64,000 bases of DNA from Bacteroidota bacterium (GCA_016868585.1 VGGR01000006.1:32486-96485); one strand, 5' to 3'. Counted from the first letter of the stretch, positions 28,575 to 37,421 are shown. A program made the numbers and translations. Notes: generated by a model not told the origin, from the sequence alone.

Positions 28575-29180
28575 TTACTTTTTACTGCGAGCCGGCAGCA
28601 TGTACCCAAGGGTAAGCCCAATTACATTGTTTTGCCAATCGAAATTGGGAGCGTTTTGCAACTGGGTCAGTCCTTTGAGGTAACTAACGCTCAGCACCAC
28701 GCCCTTTTTGGACTGGTATCCACCCGAAGCCATCAAACCCAGGTCAAAACCTTTTACTTCTCCGGCTGCATCGCCAATAGCGATCTCTTCCTTTTCGCCC
28801 TCATGAATGTGCTTAGCCGAAAGATTAAAGCCCAGATTAGGCCCGCCGCCAATAAACCACCCTGTCTTTGTTCTATAAATAAGCTGCAGGGGCACATCAA
28901 GGGCAGCAAAACGAAATTTATCTACGTGATCATCATGTCGGACAGCTGTTCCCTTTCCTAGAAAAAGAAGCTGTGACTGTAACGAGAGAGAAGAAGAAAG
29001 TTTAGTGTCAAAGACAGCACCGAACTGAAAGGAGCCCAAGTTCAATCCATCTTCTTTGATCTCGTCATCGTTGGTAGAGACCGAACCAAGCGCAACACCG
29101 CTCTTAAGGCCAAAACGGGTCTGGGCCGATAGACTCAGTCCGGCAAATAACATCAATACAACTAACAGATTTGTTTTCAT
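28575..29180 (-). CDS. Small outer-membrane beta-barrel protein
   Basis: The 201-residue protein has a signal peptide (1-19, ending 'AGLSLSAQ') and then the strand pattern of the porin-family OMP_b-brl_2 type: 'RFGLKSGVALGSVSTND', 'FQFGAVFDTKLSSSLSLQSQ', 'LDVPLQLIYRTKTGWFIGG' and 'QNNVIGLTLGYMLPA'. Such proteins have eight strands and mostly unknown functions. The promoter upstream is a near-perfect TTTG-N18-TACCTTTG with a palindrome inside the spacer, similar to the palindrome before the TonB receptor. This places it in the same regulon. It has an acidic/histidine stretch (KHIHEGEKEE) that could bind metal, but this is inference. Confidence 0.75.
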   Translation of the reverse strand: MKTNLLVVLMLFAGLSLSAQTRFGLKSGVALGSVSTNDDEIKEDGLNLGSFQFGAVFDTKLSSSLSLQSQLLFLGKGTAVRHDDHVDKFRFAALDVPLQLIYRTKTGWFIGGGPNLGFNLSAKHIHEGEKEEIAIGDAAGEVKGFDLGLMASGGYQSKKGVVLSVSYLKGLTQLQNAPNFDWQNNVIGLTLGYMLPARSKK

Positions 29181-29216
29181 AAAATTGATTTAATAATACA
29201 TAGGTTTAGTATTGCA

Positions 29217-29246
29217 CAAAGGTATAAAATGAAACAATGTTGCAAA
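29217..29246 (-). promoter_or_regulatory. Promoter TTTG-N18-TACCTTTG of the barrel gene
   Basis: On the minus strand TTTG lies at 29246-29243 and TACCTTTG at 29224-29217, with 18 bases between, a full Bacteroidota promoter. The leader to the ATG at 29180 is about 30 bases. The palindrome at 29229-29245 fills the spacer and touches the -33 box. Confidence 0.75.
29229..29245. promoter_or_regulatory. Palindromic operator, copy 2
   Basis: ATGAAACAATGTTGCAA agrees with the copy at 32137-32153 in 14 of 17 positions. Together they suggest the 7-1-7 type palindrome TTGCAACAnTGTTGCAA, the architecture of Fur-family (Fur/Zur) sites. Placement between -33 and -7 fits repression. Confidence 0.6.
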
Positions 29247-29251
29247 AAAAA

Positions 29252-29800
29252 TTATTGAAACCGGATGGGCATCGAAAGCTGTATATCGCTATGCCCTACG
29301 TTTGGGCTATCGGCAGGCCCCTTGATGCCAGTTTTATGCATCAACTTGATCAGTACACTTCCTATTGCCGGGGGACCTGTCTGCCAAGTGGTACTGACCC
29401 CAATAGGAAAACCACTCAGATCTCGATCGGTCTTGGTTACTGTAAGCTGTACCGAAGCGGGGATGTAAAAAACCTCGTGGGAGCGTCCCTGCGCAACGAT
29501 CTGTGAGGTCAGATCCTTCTCTAACCCATTGACGATATTGATAAAGCGAATTTCGGTGGTATACGTTTGCCCGCCGGCCAGCCGAATGGTGTCGATACGA
29601 GAGGGAGGCAGCCCTCCATCTCCATCGGGATCCTCTGCCAAAAAGACCAGGTTGGGTGCACCCGCGCGGCTAAAGGTGAGCATCACCTTGTTGATGGCTT
29701 CGTGCTCGTTCTCATCGTTGGCGTTGGAGGGTTTTTTGCAAGAAGTGGTCAGTACCCCGACCAATAATAGCATAACCACCAGTTTACTTATTGTATTCAT
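29252..29800 (-). CDS. Small lipoprotein next to the TonB receptor
   Basis: A 182-residue lipoprotein: signal peptide with lipobox 'LTTSC' (Cys near residue 21), then a soluble beta-rich domain with 'DPDGDGGLPP', 'GGQTYTTEIRFINIVNGLEK' and 'SVLIKLMHKTGIKGP'. It resembles small Bacteroidota lipoproteins that automated annotation calls 'type 1 periplasmic binding fold'; a function is not established. These commonly accompany TonB-dependent receptors, so a role in capture or hand-over of the receptor's ligand is possible. The chosen ATG (29800) overlaps the receptor stop by 4 bases (ATGA); an ATG three codons upstream is also open. Confidence 0.7.
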   Translation of the reverse strand: MNTISKLVVMLLLVGVLTTSCKKPSNANDENEHEAINKVMLTFSRAGAPNLVFLAEDPDGDGGLPPSRIDTIRLAGGQTYTTEIRFINIVNGLEKDLTSQIVAQGRSHEVFYIPASVQLTVTKTDRDLSGFPIGVSTTWQTGPPAIGSVLIKLMHKTGIKGPADSPNVGHSDIQLSMPIRFQ

Positions 29801-32106
29801 AATTTCCATTTTAATTGTACCACAACATTTCGCCCCACCTCATCGGTAAAATAGCGGAAACGATTCATATAGTCCCGGTAACGGGTATTGAGCAAATTGT
29901 TGACTCCAACTACCAAGCCCAGGCTTCGCTTACCCACCCTGCAGTCTGTACCCATCGAAAGATTGACTAATGTATAGGCCGGTGGTGCCGCCAAATAATC
30001 GATGAACGTACCCGGAACTCTTGTCTGGCGAAAGATACGCAATACAGAAGGGCTCACGTAACTATTCTGAAAGCGACTCGTAGCGAACAAATAACTGAGC
30101 TGTGTCTCGAATCGATGCGAAGGCATCTGTTGCAGCCAATCTTTTTGCGTAAGATCACGGGCCCAGAGTAATGCGCCCTTTATACCAGCCTTCCACGAGG
30201 GACTCCATTGGTGCTCGATTCTAATATCAGAACCATAAATCCATGCATCGATCTGTGCATAGCGAAAGGTAGGATAAGCGCCGCGCAAAGTAAGGGTGGC
30301 CGGCACCGTAGGGACCAGATTGATAAAATCAGCGATATAGTTTCCATGCATCGTGAGATCGATGGTCCAGTTACTGTCAGGGCGATAGTCCCATTGCACT
30401 AGTTGCTTGAACGAACGCTCGGCCAAAATACTGGAATCACCGATCTCAAAACTCGCTGTTCCATGATGCAGACCATTCACGTATAGTTCATTGACCTGAG
30501 GAGCCCGCCAGGCCAAGCTGGTATTGGAGCGTAACTGACTTTGCTCGCTGAATTTCTTGCTTACACTCAGCGTAGCAGAGGGATTAAAGAATTGACGATC
30601 GGACTGGGTGGCCATCCCATTTCTATTTCTGAACACCGTCAACGAACGATAATCAACTCGTAATGCCGCTTCTAAAGCGTAAGCGCCCAGTTGCCACCGC
30701 TCTACCCCGTACATGCCCACATTGATGGTACGAAAATTGGGAATAAAGAAACGACTGCCTGACCAAACATTTTGCTGGTACATTACTTGCCATCCCACAT
30801 CGCAACTCCGTGTAGTGCTGCGCGTGGTCTCGCGAAGCAGATCGATACTACTGGTTCCGATACTAAGCGATAACTCAGGACGTTCACTAATGAGCGCACG
30901 GTCGTATTCGTGGCGATCATTCTCTTGATGCGCTGCCACTACTTGCCAGCGATGCCCCTCGCTACCGGACCAAAATAATTTAAACTTGGCCAGGTAATGT
31001 TGCACCTGCTGATAGGGCCGACCTATGCGGTACGTGAAGCGATCGATATTCTGTAAGGGTTTCTCACTGGCAATGGCGTTTTGCAGGTCGGTAAGATTAC
31101 CGATGTGCGATCCGGAGAAGATACCGATAGTGGTACTAAATGCGCTCATAAACAGCTCGGCGCGGTAACCCGACTTACGATAGCCCGCCATTGCCGCCAC
31201 ATTAAACTCTTGTAAGCCGGTATTATGCAGCCAGTACGCGGGCGTGCGAGCGTTGCCTCCTCTTTTATAGGTAACATGCGTGCGCCAGCTAAAGGCCGGG
31301 TTGGTCTTTGAATTTTGCTCCCATTGTACATTGGCCACGTATTGTCGGTTATTAGAAAAGTAGCCCGTATTGATCTCGGCCCTGCCCCGCAGATCGGTCG
31401 GTAAAGGTCTGGGCTCAATCAACACTGCGCCGCCAATGGCATCAGAGCCATAGCGAATGGCACCTGCTCCTTTTACTACTACAAAGCGATCGGCCACGTA
31501 GGGATCTATCTCCGGAGCATGTTCGCTTCCCCATTGTTGCCCCTCAAGCCGGACCCCGTTGTTGATTAAAATGATGCGTTGGCTATGCAACCCGTGAATG
31601 ACCGGTTTAAAGATGGTACTTCCGGTTTGCAATACGGTTACTCCGGTAAGTCGCTTCAAGATCTCACCCAATGTTTGTCCGCGACTCTCGGCCAGGTCGC
31701 GGGCCGTAAGAGACTCGCGTACTTGCAGCTCTTGCGATCGACTAGTCGATAGTACTTGAACGGTGCTCAGTTGATTATAATGATGCGGCAACGAAAAATT
31801 CTTGACCAAATTCGATTCTATCCTGATCCGGATATTGATCGTATCGCAATCCGCGTGGGTAATAATAAAATTGTAGGTGCCCGGGCAAAGGTTGTAAAAA
31901 TGATAATGCCCCTCCTTATCGGTCTCTGTACTGCGTTCCAACTCCCTGATCAGAATAATAGCCTTACCAAGGGGGGCTTTTTCGTCGGCATCAGCCACAC
32001 TTCCAGAAAGGATCAGTGAACAAGGCGATTGCTGGGCAGCTGCTGTAAAGACCCAGCTGTGTAGCAATAGTATGATAAGTAATAAAAAAAAGTGGGTACG
32101 CCTCAT
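29797..32106 (-). CDS. TonB-dependent receptor, ZnuD-like
   Basis: An outer-membrane receptor of 769 residues from ATG 32106 (signal peptide 'MRRTHFFLLLIILLLHSWVF'; the frame is open to 32184 but that part lies in the promoter). Domains: a carboxypeptidase-regulatory-like domain ('PLGKAIILIRELERSTETDK'), a plug with 'LKRLTGVTVLQTGSTIFKPV', 'HGLHSQRIILINNGVRLEG', 'SEHAPEIDPY' and 'GSDAIGGAVL', and a 22-strand-type barrel ending 'RNVVVQLKWKL'. The plug motifs match the ZnuD-like zinc/haem receptor group. A palindrome overlaps its promoter. Zinc as substrate is inference; another metal or chelate is possible. Confidence 0.85.
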   Translation of the reverse strand: MRRTHFFLLLIILLLHSWVFTAAAQQSPCSLILSGSVADADEKAPLGKAIILIRELERSTETDKEGHYHFYNLCPGTYNFIITHADCDTINIRIRIESNLVKNFSLPHHYNQLSTVQVLSTSRSQELQVRESLTARDLAESRGQTLGEILKRLTGVTVLQTGSTIFKPVIHGLHSQRIILINNGVRLEGQQWGSEHAPEIDPYVADRFVVVKGAGAIRYGSDAIGGAVLIEPRPLPTDLRGRAEINTGYFSNNRQYVANVQWEQNSKTNPAFSWRTHVTYKRGGNARTPAYWLHNTGLQEFNVAAMAGYRKSGYRAELFMSAFSTTIGIFSGSHIGNLTDLQNAIASEKPLQNIDRFTYRIGRPYQQVQHYLAKFKLFWSGSEGHRWQVVAAHQENDRHEYDRALISERPELSLSIGTSSIDLLRETTRSTTRSCDVGWQVMYQQNVWSGSRFFIPNFRTINVGMYGVERWQLGAYALEAALRVDYRSLTVFRNRNGMATQSDRQFFNPSATLSVSKKFSEQSQLRSNTSLAWRAPQVNELYVNGLHHGTASFEIGDSSILAERSFKQLVQWDYRPDSNWTIDLTMHGNYIADFINLVPTVPATLTLRGAYPTFRYAQIDAWIYGSDIRIEHQWSPSWKAGIKGALLWARDLTQKDWLQQMPSHRFETQLSYLFATSRFQNSYVSPSVLRIFRQTRVPGTFIDYLAAPPAYTLVNLSMGTDCRVGKRSLGLVVGVNNLLNTRYRDYMNRFRYFTDEVGRNVVVQLKWKL

Positions 32107-32136
32107 TAAAAACCTCCGGCTTAATAAAAAGAGATT

Positions 32137-32153
32137 TTGCAACAATATTGCAA
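32137..32153. promoter_or_regulatory. Palindromic operator, copy 1
   Basis: TTGCAACAATATTGCAA, nearly a perfect palindrome around a central base. It overlaps the -7 element of the receptor operon and extends past the expected transcription start, where a bound repressor would block RNA polymerase. Same pattern as at 29229-29245. Confidence 0.65.
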
Positions 32154-32158
32154 ATATA
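32151..32158 (-). promoter_or_regulatory. -7 element of the receptor-lipoprotein operon
   Basis: The minus strand reads TATATTTG, a full TAnnTTTG match, about 45 bases upstream of the ATG at 32106. No TTTG was found at 17-20 bases upstream. A GGAGG sequence lies just before the ATG, unusual in this window. Confidence 0.55.
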
Positions 32159-32248
32159 TGCAAACAGATTAGAACGGGGTGCACTTATTTTCGCAGCCAA
32201 GCCACCCCCGCAAGAAAAACTGCCGAATTTTTTGTACCTTGAAGATGC

Positions 32249-32806
32249 ATGAAACGCTTGTTCATCCTTGCTGGCTTGCTGGTAACACTGCTGGGTGGCT
32301 GTTCAAAACTAGACGGCCCGGACCGCTGCGTAGGTACCAACTACGATATTCAGTTTACCAAGAATCCGGCCATCGGAGGGGTGAACAATGGCAGTATCAC
32401 TGTACTTTACCCAAGAGGTGACACATTAAAATATGCCGTTAATAATGGCACGCCACAACAAAGCCCAAATTTAACCGGATTAGCTCCAGGGAATAATATT
32501 GTAAAAGTGATCAATCAAAAGGGATGTTCAGATACTATTCATGTGATGATTGCAGCGTATGGGCCTAAGTATGCTGCCGTTCGTCAGTTAATGATAGGTT
32601 ATTGCGGGCCCTGTCATCTAAACGGCGGATCCAGTGGCGGTAAGAACCTGGATACAGACTCCAGCATTGTGGCCAGCTGGGATCGGATACGCATACGCTG
32701 TGTAAATGGCCTGCCCACCTTCATGCCACAGAATGGACAACTGACTGCAATCGATAAACAAAAAATTACGGATTGGGTGAATGCGGGACACCGGCTCACT
32801 GATTAG
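32249..32806 (+). CDS. Lipoprotein with cytochrome c haem site
   Basis: A 185-residue exported lipoprotein: signal peptide with lipobox 'TLLGGC' (Cys18), an approximately 80-residue beta domain with 'PAIGGVNNGSITVLYPRGD', and a C-terminal segment with one c-type haem motif CGPCH (119-123). M159 in 'PTFMPQNGQLT' is the likely sixth ligand, followed by the terminal helix 'IDKQKITDWVNAGHR'. It may carry electrons at the cell envelope. A TACCTTGA element lies 6 bases before the ATG. It converges with the DUF1501 gene; co-occurrence of cytochromes with DUF1800/DUF1501 genes would make a link plausible but is inference here. Confidence 0.75.
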   Translation: MKRLFILAGLLVTLLGGCSKLDGPDRCVGTNYDIQFTKNPAIGGVNNGSITVLYPRGDTLKYAVNNGTPQQSPNLTGLAPGNNIVKVINQKGCSDTIHVMIAAYGPKYAAVRQLMIGYCGPCHLNGGSSGGKNLDTDSSIVASWDRIRIRCVNGLPTFMPQNGQLTAIDKQKITDWVNAGHRLTD

Positions 32807-32815
32807 TGAAGCTGA

Positions 32816-34411
32816 CTAACGAACTTTCATCATAGCTCGCACCTGCTGGGTAATGCCATTTTGGAAACGAGCATAGTACAATCCGACAGGCAATCCTTCA
32901 CTATCAAAGTCAATCCGATAAGTGCCTGCGGTATATTCTTGATTAGCCAACACCTTAATTAAACGCCCCAACGTATCAAAAACTTGAAGTAAAGTATGTC
33001 CGCCTGCAGTGGTGAACTGAACAGTGGTTCGGCTGGTGAATGGGTTAGGAAAGTTGGTGACCAATAAGTCAGTGTTGGTAACTGGAGGAGGTGGTGTAAC
33101 GCCGGCGCAAGCTCCTGATTTTAGTAACGGAAGAACTTGAAGCTGCGTATTGATATTAGGAGGGAATAAGGATTGAACCACTGATTTATCCAAACAAAAC
33201 CATTTTTCTAAAATGGTGGCATAAATACTTCTGAAGTCGTACTGCATGGGTACGTTATCATTCACCAAGGCATTGGCAGGAATAGTTGGATTTACACCCA
33301 GCATGCCAGCCTCCACTTGATTCCCAAATAAAAACAGCGGCGCAGCAGCACCATGATCGGTACCAATGCTTGAATTAGATTTTACACGACGACCAAACTC
33401 ACTAAAGGTCATGCCCAGTACCCGATTCTCTACTCCCAAGAATTTTATATCATCTTGGAAGGCCTTGATAGCTGCAGAAACACGACCAAGCAAGGTTGCG
33501 TGTGATCCAGTCACTTTATCTGCATTCACCTGATTAGAGTGCGTATCAAATCCACCAGTGCTTACCATATAAACACGCGTTTTCAAACCACCCTTGATCA
33601 AGCGTGCTACAATTTTTAATTGATCCGCCAATGAATTTCCTGTGGGATAGGGAGATTGAACGGTCACTGCATTGGCAGCAGCACGAATAACAGTAGCATA
33701 ACCTTGTGTTTGACGATTGATATTACGAACATAGGTCAGCTCTTTACCGGCACGCGTGTTGGGGGCATAGTCATTGGTGCCCGAAATCAAATTATAAAAT
33801 GACGTGGGATTGGTAATACTCATTCCCATATTTCGTGTAGGCCCTTGCAATGTAAGGGAAGTTAACCCACCAATTTGAATAGCCAGAGGATCTGGCATAT
33901 CGGTATTGGGATAGCCGATCGGAAAATTAGGATACTCATAATCCAAATAACGTCCAGCCCATCCACTATTAACCTCCTGGTCACGATTGGATGCACTCAT
34001 CCAAATATCAGTAGCCCGAAAGTGGGAAAAATTTGGTTGAGGATACCCAACAGACTGTACTACTTTGGCCTTCCCATCAGCAAAAAGACTTTGCAATCCT
34101 GTCATTGCCGGATGAAGACCCGTACCTGTTACGCCTGCAATGGAAAGCACTGCGTTTTCAGGTATGGCTACGTTGGCACGTGCATTATAATAATTTGAAT
34201 AATCTGCTACAGGAATAACCGTGTTCAAACCGTCATTACCTCCGGACAGTTGTACAATTATCAGCACGTGATCGGTGAGCGTATTACCACGCAGCAAGGC
34301 CTGCACCAACGGCGAATTCATATTGAATGCCTTAACGGAATAGCCATTGATCAACTCCGGCAGCAGAGCAGCCATTGGTAATGTTCCCGTTAAGAAGTCT
34401 CTACGTTGCAT
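32816..34411 (-). CDS. DUF1501 protein with type A T9SS sorting domain
   Basis: The 531-residue protein begins with a twin-arginine-like 'MQRRDFLTGTLPMAALLPEL', then the DUF1501 fold with 'VLIIVQLSGGNDGLNTVIPV', 'STGGFDTHSNQVN', and 'MTFSEFGRRVKSNSSIGTDH', a sulfatase/alkaline-phosphatase-like arrangement of metal ligands. After 'CAGVTPPPPVTNT' comes a complete type A sorting domain of about 80 residues ('NFPNPFTSRTTVQF', then 'GLYYARFQNGITQQ'). It therefore should be exported and anchored to the cell surface. It starts 2 bases after the DUF1800 gene ends. The biochemical role of DUF1501 proteins is not known to me. Confidence 0.88.
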   Translation of the reverse strand: MQRRDFLTGTLPMAALLPELINGYSVKAFNMNSPLVQALLRGNTLTDHVLIIVQLSGGNDGLNTVIPVADYSNYYNARANVAIPENAVLSIAGVTGTGLHPAMTGLQSLFADGKAKVVQSVGYPQPNFSHFRATDIWMSASNRDQEVNSGWAGRYLDYEYPNFPIGYPNTDMPDPLAIQIGGLTSLTLQGPTRNMGMSITNPTSFYNLISGTNDYAPNTRAGKELTYVRNINRQTQGYATVIRAAANAVTVQSPYPTGNSLADQLKIVARLIKGGLKTRVYMVSTGGFDTHSNQVNADKVTGSHATLLGRVSAAIKAFQDDIKFLGVENRVLGMTFSEFGRRVKSNSSIGTDHGAAAPLFLFGNQVEAGMLGVNPTIPANALVNDNVPMQYDFRSIYATILEKWFCLDKSVVQSLFPPNINTQLQVLPLLKSGACAGVTPPPPVTNTDLLVTNFPNPFTSRTTVQFTTAGGHTLLQVFDTLGRLIKVLANQEYTAGTYRIDFDSEGLPVGLYYARFQNGITQQVRAMMKVR

Positions 34412-34413
34412 AC

Positions 34414-36084
34414 TCAGATCAGCTGGTATTCAGATAGGTTAAACAAATATTGAAAAAGTGATTTCAGACGGTTATTGACAATATTAAAGTTGGCAGTGGT
34501 GGGATTTGACTCATAGGCCATCCAGGCATTGGTCCAATAATAATCCCATTGTTGGCCAGTCAAAAGAATCTGCATTTTGATTTGATCCTTTGAAACCTGA
34601 CTCAACGCATTTTGATAAAGAAAAGCCAATGCCTCGTTTATAAGATCATTGGGGTTGCCCGGGTTACGTAAACTACGCGCCCACTGCACGCAATTAAACT
34701 GAACACGGATATTATTTCGTACATAGCCAGCACTAATCATTATATCCGTGAACTGGTTTCTTTTAGGAAGAGAATCGTGAGTAATCCAAAGTTCGTGGTA
34801 TGAGGGTGGTTGATAAAAGGCAGGGAATCCAGCCACATCGGGAGGATCGTGTAAATTAAGCCCCATATTAACCATCCAGCTGTAAAAGGTATTCCACAAA
34901 CCGTAATTAGTATCCCAATCGGTGGCAGGAGCAAAGGTTGCATCCATTTCACGAAGTGAACCAACAACGTGGTCGGCAGGTGATTTGATATAACAACCAC
35001 GGTTCATCTTATCAAAGAAATGCTCACTCTTCAATAAAGCGGAGAGCATAGGTTTGATCTCATAGCCTGAACCACGGAAAATGTCAGCAAGCGGTGTAAT
35101 TACATTTCGCTCTGCGTCAACATCAATTTCGTAATAAACAAACCAGCGGTAGAGTTGACGGGCAATAAACTTGGCAACTTCCGGCTGTGCAAAAATCATA
35201 TTCAGCAAATCATCTATTTCCAGCTGACCGGCCGTAGCACCCGTGCGGCCGGTGATAATCGTATTATTGAAAAAGGAAGAAAACGTTTTATTGACGGTGC
35301 TATGCCTTCTGGTATCAAAACTGGGCTGATAAGTGTTATAGTTAATAGTCCAACCCGTCAATACCTTGGCAGCTTCCCTCACATCCGTTTCAGTGTACTT
35401 AGAATCGGGGCCTTTCCCCAATGTGAAGAGCTCCATCAACTCACGGGCATAGTTCTCATCAGGAGCAGTAGCATTGTTCAAATAACCATTTAAATAGCGA
35501 AGCATGGCGGGATCAATAGTAATATCCCTCACCATACTTTTGAAGTTGCCCAACGCATACATGCGAATCAATGCATGCTGTTTATACATCAGATTAGCAT
35601 TACCAACATCTGTAGACTCATTTCCGAAATGGTTGGTCCAGAATAAAATCATTTTTTCCAACATGCTTCGATCCTGGTTGATCATATTGCCGGTTAACCA
35701 TTTTTTATAAGATGCTCTGCGTAAGCCCTGGATTGTACCATCATTGTTAACATTATTGATCCAGGTTGTTCCTTGTGTAACCGTGGGATCAGGAACCACA
35801 CCAAGATTGGTTGGAGTAGCATACTCTTTGACAGGTGGCGGTGAAGCTGGAGTAGCGGGAGTTAATAATTCATCCACAGCTTGGTCCATTGTTCGGCTTT
35901 TGAAATAAGCCACATCGTTTCGCTTAGCCCCAAATTGTACACGACGCAATAAATGCAAGATTTCTTCCTCACTCCAAGTACCGGCATAAGGATTCAGGCC
36001 CGATTGTGTACGCCCAGTTGCAAATTCCGGGTTAGTTCTTTTCGCCTCAGCTTTCAACTCAGTAAAGAAACCACGGCGGTCCAT
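34414..36084 (-). CDS. DUF1800 protein, partner of DUF1501
   Basis: A 556-residue protein of the DUF1800 family: 'EEEILHLLRRVQFGAKRNDV' near the start, 'MLEKMILFWTNHFGNES', 'NENYARELMELFTLG'-type motif (here 'APDENYARELMELFTLGKGP'), 'TDVREAAKVLTGW' and 'NLHDPPDVAGFPAF'. The N-terminus 'MDRRGFFTEL' has two arginines but no clear hydrophobic stretch, so its export is doubtful. DUF1800 and DUF1501 genes occur side by side in many bacteria and are thought to work together. It is the first gene of the two-gene operon. No promoter with full consensus was found in the 70 bases upstream. Confidence 0.88.
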   Translation of the reverse strand: MDRRGFFTELKAEAKRTNPEFATGRTQSGLNPYAGTWSEEEILHLLRRVQFGAKRNDVAYFKSRTMDQAVDELLTPATPASPPPVKEYATPTNLGVVPDPTVTQGTTWINNVNNDGTIQGLRRASYKKWLTGNMINQDRSMLEKMILFWTNHFGNESTDVGNANLMYKQHALIRMYALGNFKSMVRDITIDPAMLRYLNGYLNNATAPDENYARELMELFTLGKGPDSKYTETDVREAAKVLTGWTINYNTYQPSFDTRRHSTVNKTFSSFFNNTIITGRTGATAGQLEIDDLLNMIFAQPEVAKFIARQLYRWFVYYEIDVDAERNVITPLADIFRGSGYEIKPMLSALLKSEHFFDKMNRGCYIKSPADHVVGSLREMDATFAPATDWDTNYGLWNTFYSWMVNMGLNLHDPPDVAGFPAFYQPPSYHELWITHDSLPKRNQFTDIMISAGYVRNNIRVQFNCVQWARSLRNPGNPNDLINEALAFLYQNALSQVSKDQIKMQILLTGQQWDYYWTNAWMAYESNPTTANFNIVNNRLKSLFQYLFNLSEYQLI

Positions 36085-36153
36085 ACTTAAAATTAAAAAA
36101 AAATCAAATACCCTGTGGAAAATCGGTAAACAATAAAGAAAAATACCTGAGGG

Positions 36154-37329
36154 TCATAATCTCTCAATAATTCCAGCTATACCCTGTCCCCCTCCCACAC
36201 AAGCGGTAATCATGCCATATTTTTTGTTAAGTCGTTGAAGATCATGAAGATTTTGAATTGTTAGCTTACACCCGGTACAACCCAAGGGATGACCCAACGC
36301 AATAGCCCCACCGTTGATATTAATTTTTGTTGTATCCAATTTAGCTTCCCGAATAACCGCCAGGGCCTGCGCTGCAAAAGCCTCATTTAGTTCAATCAGA
36401 TCGATTTGTGATAATTGCAAGCCTGCCTGTTGCAATGCTTTTGGAATGGCCACTACGGGTCCAATACCCATAATTCTGGGATGAACTCCTGCCACAGCAC
36501 AGGATACTAACCGACCGATGGGTGTAAGACCCAGCTCTTTTACCATTGATTCACTCATGACCACTACAAATGCAGCGCCGTCTGAGGTTTGCGAGGAATT
36601 TCCAGCTGTTACCACCCCGTTGGTAGCAAAAGCTGGCTTCAATTTAGATAAAGCCTCCAGCGAAGTGTCGGCACGCGGCCCTTCATCAGTATCCACGACA
36701 AAACTCCTTTTTTGTCTTTTTTTCTTTTGATCCAGAAAAATTTCTTCCACCGTAATGGGAAGTATTCCATTTTTAAAGTGCCCTTGTTTGATGGCAGTAG
36801 TGGCTTTTAGGTGTGAATCCAATGAAAATTGATCCTGCTCCTCCCGACTAACACCATACTCTTTTGAAACAGCTTCTGCTGTTAATCCCATATTCAAATA
36901 ATAATCGGGCTCCTCACTTGAGATAGAGTAAGCAGGCGCTGTTTTCCATCCGGTAGCAGGGACCATACTCATACTTTCAACACCACCAGCCACTATGCAA
37001 GAGGCCAAACCTGCTCGGATTTTAGCCGTTGCCATGGCAATGGATTCCAATCCGGCAGCACAATAGCGGTTAATAGTAATACCCGGCACCTCAATTCCAA
37101 GCGCACGAGCAGCAATGATACGACCCACCTGTAACCCTTGCTCTGCTTCCGGCACTGCATTACCCACTATCACATCATCTACCTGAGCAGGCTTCAACAT
37201 GGGGATGGAGGCCATCAGTCCCTTGATTACTTCAATGGCCAGATCATCGGGTCTTGTAAAACGAAAGCCTCCTTTTTTGGCTTTGGCTACTGCGGTTCTA
37301 AATCCTGCAACGATATATGCTTCTTGCAT
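36154..37329 (-). CDS. Thiolase (acetyl-CoA acyltransferase)
   Basis: A 391-residue thiolase that either cleaves 3-ketoacyl-CoA in beta-oxidation or condenses acetyl-CoA. Active-site residues are present: nucleophile Cys in 'INRYCAAGLESIAMA', 'LIELNEAFAAQALAV', the histidine in 'GGAIALGHPLGCTGCK' and the second cysteine in 'ITACVGGGQGIA'. The start motif 'AYIVAGFRTAVAKAKKGGF' and the long 'VEEIFLDQKKKRQKRSF' loop resemble FadA/FadI rather than the biosynthetic AtoB type. It has a full consensus promoter and stands alone, so other fatty-acid genes must be elsewhere. Confidence 0.92.
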   Translation of the reverse strand: MQEAYIVAGFRTAVAKAKKGGFRFTRPDDLAIEVIKGLMASIPMLKPAQVDDVIVGNAVPEAEQGLQVGRIIAARALGIEVPGITINRYCAAGLESIAMATAKIRAGLASCIVAGGVESMSMVPATGWKTAPAYSISSEEPDYYLNMGLTAEAVSKEYGVSREEQDQFSLDSHLKATTAIKQGHFKNGILPITVEEIFLDQKKKRQKRSFVVDTDEGPRADTSLEALSKLKPAFATNGVVTAGNSSQTSDGAAFVVVMSESMVKELGLTPIGRLVSCAVAGVHPRIMGIGPVVAIPKALQQAGLQLSQIDLIELNEAFAAQALAVIREAKLDTTKININGGAIALGHPLGCTGCKLTIQNLHDLQRLNKKYGMITACVGGGQGIAGIIERL

Positions 37330-37365
37330 GAGATATTATTTAGTTGTTAATGCAACCATCTTTTT

Positions 37366-37396
37366 CAAATTTACAACTGAATTGCCTTTTTCCAAA
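37366..37396 (-). promoter_or_regulatory. Consensus promoter TTTG-N19-TAAATTTG of the thiolase gene
   Basis: On the minus strand TTTG (37396-37393) and TAAATTTG (37373-37366) are separated by exactly 19 bases, the textbook Bacteroidota promoter. The leader to the ATG at 37329 is about 30 bases. Confidence 0.8.
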
Positions 37397-37421
37397 CTAA
37401 ACAAGGGCCACATTCTTGCAA

